From Bacteroidota bacterium (GTDB lineage: Bacteria; Bacteroidota; Ignavibacteria; Ignavibacteriales; Melioribacteraceae), in NCBI GenBank assembly GCA_023447335.1, contig JAEXOD010000221.1:1-18774 (forward strand): 18,774 nt of DNA. Reading direction: 5' to 3'. How positions within the stretch are numbered: position 1 is the first letter of the stretch; each line of letters starts with the position of its first letter. Below the pieces are notes generated by a model. The model ran no database searches and was not told the origin of the DNA. It saw only the letters and a list, made by a program, of their open reading frames with translations. The position numbers and the translations under genes are program-made. Positions 8,556 to 14,909 of this stretch are shown here, piece after piece.

Positions 8556-11396
8556 TTAGTTAAAAGCTTTTAAATTATATGTAAATGTTAATAAATAGTA
8601 CTTCTTAAGTACATTTGAGGTAGTATCTTCATAATATGAATCACTTATATTTCTTTGAACATTGTTATTCTGATTTAATACATCATAAATTGTAATTTTA
8701 ATTTCTGCAGCATTATTTGCAAGAAACTTTTTCCCCAATCCTATATTCCAAGTGCAGTAGTTATTATTATAAGAAGATGATAGTCCGCTATAATACTGAT
8801 AATTAACATCAGTTTCAATATTAAATCCTTCCCAAAACTGCCAATATAGTCTACTTCTAATATTTTCATTAAAATAGTTATTGTTTGATTTCACGGATGA
8901 AGTATAACGTGTATCTGTAAAATTACTATTTGTGGAAATAATAAAATCTAAATTTTCGCTTATATTGCTGCTAATAACAAAACCAATCCCGTAATTAAAC
9001 GACCTAGCAAATATTTTTTCATTATTTAAAACACTTGGTGTTTTAGTAAATGAAAAAGATAGATTAAGATTTAAATTCGATTTAATTAAATCCCACATAT
9101 ATCCATAAGCTATAAATGATCTTAAACTTGCATATCCGTTCATATTTTCCGGACGTGTTAATTGTACACCTTTATTTAATAAAACATTTTCAATTGTTGT
9201 ATCTTTAGTTGCCACAAAAACGTTATTACCAATATAATCGTTTATTATACTTCCGTTCATCATTACAAAAAATGATTGCATGCTCTTAATGTCAGCAATT
9301 GAGTATCGAAGACTTAAATTGTGTCTATAATTTTGTGTTAAAGTCGGATTTCCGATACTTAACTGAAGACTATTGCTATTATTTAACACATGTTGCAATT
9401 GGTCAATAGAAGGCTCAGAATTATTTGTTCTATAATTTATGTTGATATTCATATCTTTAGTAAAATTATATCTTATCATTAATGAAGGTAAAATTGAACT
9501 AAATTTTTTTTCCAGATAATTATTATAAGGGAATTTTTGATTATTCATTAACTTAGAAACGTTATAAGAGATACTTGAAATAAAACGAACATCTTTATTT
9601 TGATATCTATACCCAATTCCGGCGTTATTGTTGTAATATTCTTTACGAAAAACATTTGACAATAGACTATCTAAAAAAGTATAAGAAGATGTGATTAATG
9701 AGTAAGAATTAGTTAACTGGCTACTTTCATTCAGCACAATATTTGATTGATATGTAAAAAGTAAATTACTACTTGCTCCGAGGGGTTCGGTAAATTGGAT
9801 GCTCACATTATAATTATTCCCCTTTTTATCCGGATTTGTAAATTGATCTAAGGTATCATTATTTATAGAAGAACTTAAATAATCAGAGGTTGAATATTGC
9901 TTAATATATCCATCGTTTTCGCTATAATTTGCAGTGAACCCAATAGATAAAGTTCTTCCTCGTGTTAAAAATCTGTGCCTCCATAAAAGCTCAAAACCTG
10001 TATTTAGTGCTAATAAATCTGAATTATACTTATTATTATTTGCCGAAGATAACAACATGTTTTGATACAAATCGCCATATGATTCACTTAACCCTGTATT
10101 TTTTTGAACTGACAGAGTGGGTTTAAATAATATTGAATTTAACGAATCTAACGTCCATTCCATTTTAAGGTTAAATCTATGATTCACATTGCGAGAACTG
10201 CTTATTGAATTTTCAAAATAAGTTTGTTCAATATCAGAAAAAGTGTAAAAACGATTAAGGTTAGAGCTAGCTTCATTATTTGTGTTATTATAGAAATAAC
10301 TACTAGATAAAGTAATTACATCCAGATATTTGTCCGAATAATTTATTCCGGCAGCGTAAGTTTTAGTTAATCCGTTTTTTTGACTTACTAAAAAATCAGT
10401 CGGATCAGAACCCATAGAACTTTGTCCTCTTCCGTCATCTCCTCCGGGTCTACCACCACCGAACATACCACCGCTTGGTGGACCTCCTCTAAAACCACCG
10501 GGTCCGCCTCTTCTACCTCCTCTATCATTTGAAGCCATCACCCCCATTAAATCTTCTGGACTAAAATTTTGTTCATTAATATTATTCCCCTGCCCCAATA
10601 AAGATAAACGTGTATCTTCCGAAAACAGATTATAATTTCCGTTTAATTTATATTTGCTATCTGTGTTAGCTCCGGAAACAAATTTTCCGAACGTTCCGTC
10701 TTTAATACCAATTTTTGTAACAATATTGATTGTCTTAGTAGTATTGCCGTCATCAAAACCGGTAAATTTGCTTTGTTCGCTTAATTGATCAAATACTTGA
10801 ATTTTTTCAACTATTTCAGAGGGGATATTTCTTAACACTGCCGAAGGATCATCTCCGAAAAATGTTTTACCGTCAACAAGTACTTTTTTTATTTCTTCAC
10901 CCATTACTTTTACCGTACCGTCTTGTACTGTTACTCCCGGCATTTTTTGAATTAAGTTTTCCGCATCACTATCTTTATTTTTCTTAAATGCATCAGCATT
11001 AAATTCTGTAGTATCAGCATTTTGGATAACAGGCAAAGCATTTGCAATAACTTCTACATCTTTAGTTTCTACTGCATTTTTTTTAAGAATAATTGTCTGT
11101 AAATCAATCGATTTTCCGCTAAATGTTAACATTTGTGAATTAGTTTCAAATCCGATATAAGAAATTTTTACTAAATAATTCCCGTTTTTTACATTGTGAA
11201 ATGTAAATCTACCGCTTTTATCAGAAGTAGTTCCTGAAGTTGAAGAATCAGGCAGATGGATTAACAAACAGTTAGCGTCACTTATATACTCTTTAGAATC
11301 TAGATCATATATTTGCCCGGTTATAAATTTGGACTGCTGAGCAAACAAATTAATATAAATAAAAAACATCGTAACATAAAATAAAAATCGTTTCAT
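8556..11396 (-). CDS. TonB-dependent-receptor-like outer-membrane beta-barrel protein
   Basis: The 946-residue product has a signal peptide ending near residue 19-20 (LFAQ). Residues about 24-105 are a carboxypeptidase-regulatory-like beta-sandwich (GQIYDLDSKEYISDA, SGRFTFHNVKNGNYLVKISY). Residues about 115-228 form a plug domain with LIQKMPGVTVQDG, VLVDGKTFFGDDPSAVLRN and TINIVTK. The remainder, from about residue 240, is a barrel of the OMP_b-brl_3 type, with the recognisable NGLTKTYAAGINYSDKY strand near 341-357. This domain order is standard for the Bacteroidota outer-membrane beta-barrel family annotated as TonB-dependent receptors; the substrate cannot be read from sequence. A Gly/Arg/Pro-rich segment (about 292-325) interrupts the barrel region and makes a local GC-rich patch. 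The gene is first in an operon with the lipoprotein downstream and shares a 103-base divergent control region with the arginine deiminase gene. Confidence 0.88.
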   Translation of the reverse strand: MKRFLFYVTMFFIYINLFAQQSKFITGQIYDLDSKEYISDANCLLIHLPDSSTSGTTSDKSGRFTFHNVKNGNYLVKISYIGFETNSQMLTFSGKSIDLQTIILKKNAVETKDVEVIANALPVIQNADTTEFNADAFKKNKDSDAENLIQKMPGVTVQDGTVKVMGEEIKKVLVDGKTFFGDDPSAVLRNIPSEIVEKIQVFDQLSEQSKFTGFDDGNTTKTINIVTKIGIKDGTFGKFVSGANTDSKYKLNGNYNLFSEDTRLSLLGQGNNINEQNFSPEDLMGVMASNDRGGRRGGPGGFRGGPPSGGMFGGGRPGGDDGRGQSSMGSDPTDFLVSQKNGLTKTYAAGINYSDKYLDVITLSSSYFYNNTNNEASSNLNRFYTFSDIEQTYFENSISSSRNVNHRFNLKMEWTLDSLNSILFKPTLSVQKNTGLSESYGDLYQNMLLSSANNNKYNSDLLALNTGFELLWRHRFLTRGRTLSIGFTANYSENDGYIKQYSTSDYLSSSINNDTLDQFTNPDKKGNNYNVSIQFTEPLGASSNLLFTYQSNIVLNESSQLTNSYSLITSSYTFLDSLLSNVFRKEYYNNNAGIGYRYQNKDVRFISSISYNVSKLMNNQKFPYNNYLEKKFSSILPSLMIRYNFTKDMNININYRTNNSEPSIDQLQHVLNNSNSLQLSIGNPTLTQNYRHNLSLRYSIADIKSMQSFFVMMNGSIINDYIGNNVFVATKDTTIENVLLNKGVQLTRPENMNGYASLRSFIAYGYMWDLIKSNLNLNLSFSFTKTPSVLNNEKIFARSFNYGIGFVISSNISENLDFIISTNSNFTDTRYTSSVKSNNNYFNENIRSRLYWQFWEGFNIETDVNYQYYSGLSSSYNNNYCTWNIGLGKKFLANNAAEIKITIYDVLNQNNNVQRNISDSYYEDTTSNVLKKYYLLTFTYNLKAFN

Positions 11397-11425
11397 AATG
11401 ACCCATAAATTATTAAATCACAAAT

Positions 11426-11455
11426 TTGACAATTTTCTCTTCTTTAAAGTTTAAA
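11426..11455 (+). promoter_or_regulatory. Candidate sigma70-like promoter for the arginine deiminase gene
   Basis: TTGACA (11426-11431) matches the -35 consensus exactly. An 18-base spacer is followed by TTTAAA (11450-11455), matching four of six -10 positions. It lies 44 bases before the ATG at 11500, inside the only control region between two divergent genes. AT-rich DNA gives chance -10 matches, and Bacteroidota proper use a different promoter, so this is tentative. Confidence 0.3.
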
Positions 11456-11499
11456 AATATTTTATTTTAAGGATATATTTTAATTTATTCGGATATTTT

Positions 11500-13506
11500 A
11501 TGAAAAGAATTTTGTTTTCAATACTTTTTTTGTTGTTTTGTTCAAATTATGCTCAAGATTTACCAAATTACTTAACCGAGCACGAAAAAGAATTATTAAA
11601 AAGTTATAATCCACCCGTTTCCGCAAAGGGTTTTACCACTCCCCCGATAAAAAATGTTAGAACAATGGCAGAATGGGAAGAATTACAAGGAATTTTAATT
11701 ACTTGGACTTCTCAAACATCAATACTTAGACAAATTGTAGACTATGCACAAGAAGAAGGAAATGTTTATATTGTTTGCAATGATTCTAATAGCGTTAAAA
11801 GCTATTTAACATCCGGAGGAGTTCCGCATACTAATTTAAAGTTTATCATTGCAAGTTTCAATTCTATTTGGTGTAGAGATTACGGACCATGGACAGTGTA
11901 TTCTGAAAATATCGATAGTTTATATATTATTGATTGGATTTACAACAGACCCCGTCCTCAAGATGATTTGATCCCCTCCGTTTTTGCTACTAAATACGGT
12001 TACCCGATTTATCAGACAACTGTTAATCCGTACAATTTTATTAATACCGGTGGGAATTTTATGACCGACGGTCACGGCAACGGCTTTGCGTCTAAACTTG
12101 TATTAACGGAAAATTCAGGGAAAACTGAATCGGAGATTAATAATATAATGAATAAATTCATGGGGATAAATCGATATGTTAAAATGCAAACTTTACCCTA
12201 TGATGAAATTCATCATATTGATATGCACATGAAATTATTAGATGAAGAGACTATTTTGGTAGGTCAATACCCTCAAGGAATTGCTGACGGTCCACAAATT
12301 GAAGCAAATTTACAATATATTTTGAATAACTATTTAACTTGCTACGGAAGACCTTATAAAGTTGTTAGAATTCCGATGCCACCGCAAAATAATTTATACC
12401 CAAACAACGGTGGTGATTATAGAACTTATACAAATAGCGTGATTGTAAATAAAACAGTAATTGTACCAACTTATGAAACATTTTACGATACTACGGCACT
12501 TAGAATTTATCGCGAAGCTATGCCCGGGTACAATGTTGTAGGAATTAATTGCAATTCAATTATTCCTTCTTTAGGTGCAATTCATTGTATCACCAAAGAG
12601 ATCGGAGCAAATAATCCGATACTTATTTCACACGCTAAAATCGATGAAAGTTATTTAACTTCTCAAGGGTATTTAGTGGGCTCAAAAATTCAATCAATAT
12701 ACGATATCTCCTCAGCAAACATTTATTATAAGACAAACATAAACTCACAATACCAATCGATCAGTATGACAAAAGTGGGTGTAGATTCATTTTTCACATA
12801 TATTCCTCAACAGCCCGAAGGAACAATTGTTTACTATTATATTTCTGCAAGTAATGTTAACGGTAAAACTATTTCTAAACCGATGACTGCCCCTAACGGC
12901 TATTATAAGTTTTTAGTTACAACTCCTTTAGCAGTTAATCTTATTTCCTTTAATTATTCATTAAATAATGACGATATAACCTTTACTTGGGTTACAGCTT
13001 CAGAATTAAATTCATCCTTTTTTGAGATAAGTTATTCTATTGACGGAACGATCTTTAATAATGAGCAATTAACAACAATTAATGCCTCAGGTACAACAAA
13101 CGAATTAACTAAATACTTTTGTTCTATTCCTTTATCCCAAATTAAAAAAGGATTTTACAATTTATGGGAAATAGATTCGGACGGAACTAAAACATTATTA
13201 GGGAAGGTATTTTTCAATGATAACTTAAATTTTTCTTATAACTTAGATCAAAATTATCCAAACCCGTTTAATCCGAGTACAAAAATATCGTTTACGATTC
13301 CTGCAAAAGAAAATGTGAATATTTCAGTATATAATTCTTTAGGTCAATTTATCTATACATTAATTGACAAAGATTTTAATGCCGGAAACCATGTTGTAGA
13401 ATTTAATACAAATTCAATTTCAAAACAATTATCCGGAGGAGTTTATTTTTATAAATTAACAACACCGAATTTTACTGTAACTAAAAAGATGATTTATTTA
13501 AAGTAA
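11500..13506 (+). CDS. Secreted Porphyromonas-type arginine deiminase (PPAD/agmatine deiminase superfamily) with T9SS domain
   Basis: The 668-residue product has a signal peptide (MKRILFSILFLLFCSNYAQ). Residues about 45-385 match the Porphyromonas-type peptidylarginine deiminase/agmatine deiminase fold, which hydrolyses guanidinium groups to ureido plus ammonia. The expected catalytic set is visible: Asp127 in WCRDYGPW, His239 and Asp241 in HHIDMHMK, Asn312 in YTNSVIVN and Cys363 in GAIHCITKE; GGNFM (184-188) is also conserved. YNRPRPQDD supplies Arg150 and Arg152, at nearly the spacing of PPAD Arg152/Arg154, which hold a peptide's C-terminal carboxylate. Residues about 395-475 and 478-572 are Ig/FN3-like. 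The end (about 575-668) is a T9SS signal (NYPNPFNPSTKISF to KKMIYLK). An exported enzyme acting on extracellular peptides is more plausible than a cytoplasmic agmatine deiminase, but substrate choice is inference. GGA stands eight bases before the ATG. It is divergent from the receptor operon. Confidence 0.88.
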   Translation: MKRILFSILFLLFCSNYAQDLPNYLTEHEKELLKSYNPPVSAKGFTTPPIKNVRTMAEWEELQGILITWTSQTSILRQIVDYAQEEGNVYIVCNDSNSVKSYLTSGGVPHTNLKFIIASFNSIWCRDYGPWTVYSENIDSLYIIDWIYNRPRPQDDLIPSVFATKYGYPIYQTTVNPYNFINTGGNFMTDGHGNGFASKLVLTENSGKTESEINNIMNKFMGINRYVKMQTLPYDEIHHIDMHMKLLDEETILVGQYPQGIADGPQIEANLQYILNNYLTCYGRPYKVVRIPMPPQNNLYPNNGGDYRTYTNSVIVNKTVIVPTYETFYDTTALRIYREAMPGYNVVGINCNSIIPSLGAIHCITKEIGANNPILISHAKIDESYLTSQGYLVGSKIQSIYDISSANIYYKTNINSQYQSISMTKVGVDSFFTYIPQQPEGTIVYYYISASNVNGKTISKPMTAPNGYYKFLVTTPLAVNLISFNYSLNNDDITFTWVTASELNSSFFEISYSIDGTIFNNEQLTTINASGTTNELTKYFCSIPLSQIKKGFYNLWEIDSDGTKTLLGKVFFNDNLNFSYNLDQNYPNPFNPSTKISFTIPAKENVNISVYNSLGQFIYTLIDKDFNAGNHVVEFNTNSISKQLSGGVYFYKLTTPNFTVTKKMIYLK

Positions 13507-13534
13507 TTAGATAATCATTTTTGTAAAGTTTTAA

Positions 13535-13572
13535 TGGGGCTGTATTGTAATTATAATGAGATTACAGCCCTA
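13535..13572. terminator. Stem-loop between convergent genes, probable weak terminator
   Basis: GGGCTGTA (13537-13544) pairs perfectly with TACAGCCC (13563-13570), extended by a G-T and a T-A pair. The loop is 18 bases and itself holds partly complementary TGTAAT and ATTACA-like bases. No strong T run follows on either strand, so efficiency is doubtful. It lies 28 bases after the deiminase stop. The remaining bases to 13697 hold no gene I can support. Confidence 0.45.
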
Positions 13573-13697
13573 TTTAATTCGAAATTAGCAATATTAAAGG
13601 TGCTTATCTAAGATAATCTAAGAATTTTAATGATTAAAAATGACTTTTTTTGCTGAATTACATTTATTATTTATTAATTAGGTTAAAAACCAAAAAC

Positions 13698-14156
13698 TTA
13701 AACACCAAATTGAGAAAGATGATGATTCAAGTGAGAATAAATTAATCTACCCCATTCTCCTTTTGATAATTTACCAAAAGCGGGATGCGGATTTTTAATA
13801 TCTGATGAATATAGCTTTTCATAATTTTGAACTAAACCAATTAATTGTTCCAGATCTTTATCAAAATTTCCGGGTTTAGTCCCTCCTACTCCTTGTTTTA
13901 ATTCCGGAGCAGTCTCTATTTTACCTTTTGGAGTAGGCATTCCTAGCATTATTAAATAAAACATAATCTTTCCTATAAAAGCAGGCATTATTGTTTTGCA
14001 ATTAATTTCTCCAAGTGCCATTTTAATTTGGTCGGTACAGTGACACACCATTTCATTGCAATTCATTTTCCCCCATAATCGTTCACTCTTAATAGTCAAT
14101 TTGTTAATTCGCTTTAAAATTTTTTGTTTAGTATCATTATTTAATATCGTTTCCAT
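13698..14156 (-). CDS. DUF1569 / DinB-like superfamily protein
   Basis: The 152-residue product is all-helical in appearance and matches the DUF1569 pattern: WGKMNCNEMVCHCTDQIKMA near the start (residues 28-47) and a C-terminal GRLIYSHLNHHLSQFGV (136-152). DUF1569 belongs to the DinB four-helix-bundle superfamily, whose members often bind a divalent metal through three histidines. His39, His142 and His146 are the natural candidates here. The molecular function of DUF1569 is not established. A hydrophobic stretch (IGKIMFYLIMLGM, 61-73) could be a buried helix rather than a membrane span. The start ATG directly abuts the TAA of the upstream cold-shock-domain gene (TAAATG), with GGAG six bases before that TAA's end, so translation is very likely coupled. 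Confidence 0.8.
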   Translation of the reverse strand: METILNNDTKQKILKRINKLTIKSERLWGKMNCNEMVCHCTDQIKMALGEINCKTIMPAFIGKIMFYLIMLGMPTPKGKIETAPELKQGVGGTKPGNFDKDLEQLIGLVQNYEKLYSSDIKNPHPAFGKLSKGEWGRLIYSHLNHHLSQFGV

Positions 14157-14702
14157 TTATTGCTCCGTGTTAAAATTAATTAATTCATCATACCAATATG
14201 GTTTGTTTTCTTTGTATTGATCTATTTCTAAAGTATCTTTAAGCAAATCGATTTCTTCACTTTTTAAATATTTTAAAATTGTTGTAGGATTGTGTTTAAT
14301 TTTTTTGCTATTAAATATTTTAATTAACTGCTGACCGGTCAGTTCATATTTTTTTCTGTACTCACCGAATACAAATAATAAATCGAAGACATTTATTTTA
14401 TCATCCTCAAATTTTGATATGATTAAATCCAAAAAATCAGGCAGATAAATTTCGGGTACGTCCAACAAATTATACCATAGTTTTACTACTTTTCTTTTCC
14501 CTTCGTTTGTAGTTTTACTTATAAAAAAAAGGAAAAAATCACCATGTTTCATTTTATCTAATTTTTCTTTTATCTCTTCACTTTTAATTTGAGAAAAATG
14601 AAAGAAAATATCTCCCGGATAAATTAAACTTTTTAGAAATCCGTATCCCTTTTCATTAAACTTTTTCACCCTGCAAAAATCAAGTATTTCACTATTATTC
14701 AT
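14157..14702 (-). CDS. Cold-shock-domain protein with an unassigned C-terminal half
   Basis: The 181-residue product begins with a cold-shock-like OB fold (residues about 8-76). RVKKFNEKGYGFLKS carries the RNP1-type motif K-G-Y-G-F-L (18-23), and GDIFFHFSQI carries the RNP2-type motif with His35. These aromatic residues normally stack on single-stranded RNA or DNA. Classical CspA proteins are about 65-70 residues, and this one has roughly 105 more: a helical, acidic-basic region with LPDFLDLIISKFEDD, LLFVFGEYRKKYELTGQQL and a final WYDELINF. I do not recognise that part. Relative to CspA, the segment between the RNP2 strand and the end of the OB fold has a charged insert (SEEIKEKLDKMKHGD). 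The gene is divergent from the DEAD-box helicase and overlaps nothing; its stop abuts the DUF1569 start. A nucleic-acid-binding role is likely; its specific job is unknown. Confidence 0.78.
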   Translation of the reverse strand: MNNSEILDFCRVKKFNEKGYGFLKSLIYPGDIFFHFSQIKSEEIKEKLDKMKHGDFFLFFISKTTNEGKRKVVKLWYNLLDVPEIYLPDFLDLIISKFEDDKINVFDLLFVFGEYRKKYELTGQQLIKIFNSKKIKHNPTTILKYLKSEEIDLLKDTLEIDQYKENKPYWYDELINFNTEQ

Positions 14703-14837
14703 TATTATTCCATTTTGATATAATAAGATAAAAAAAGATTAAGTTATTTCAAATAAATTTATTATATTTAAGATTGTAAATTTTATGATAGTGTATTTGC
14801 CTTTTCCGCATTACTTTTCCCAAAATACCCGATTAAA

Positions 14838-14866
14838 TTGAACTTTAGGTTTATTCATAAAATAAT
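14838..14866 (+). promoter_or_regulatory. Candidate sigma70-like promoter for the DEAD-box helicase gene
   Basis: TTGAAC (14838-14843, five of six -35 matches) and AATAAT (14861-14866, five of six -10 matches) are separated by exactly 17 bases. Initiation would fall near 14873, giving a leader of about 37 bases that contains the hairpin at 14881-14896. The region is AT-rich, so chance matches are possible. Confidence 0.4.
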
Positions 14867-14880
14867 TTAATAATTAAAAT

Positions 14881-14904
14881 TACCTTAAAAAAGGTATCAA
14901 AGGT
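14881..14904 (+). promoter_or_regulatory. Leader hairpin beside the helicase ribosome binding site
   Basis: TACCTT (14881-14886), AAAA and AAGGTA (14887-14896) form a perfect six-base-pair hairpin. The likely ribosome binding site AAAGG (14899-14903) follows, six bases before ATG 14910. The same ACCTT could instead pair with AAGGT at 14900-14904, which would hide the binding site. The two pairings are mutually exclusive. The base pairing is visible; any regulatory effect is inference. Confidence 0.35.
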
Positions 14905-14909
14905 TAAAA

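Noticed and set aside
7764..11396. SusC/SusD-type polysaccharide utilisation pair
   Set aside because: The lipoprotein is only 260 residues and beta-rich, with no SusD-like helical repeats, and no glycoside hydrolase is nearby.
13603..13622. TCTAAG repeated ten bases apart with a short TTATC/GATAA stem
   Set aside because: It resembles an operator half-site pair, but lies between two convergent gene ends and has no gene to control.
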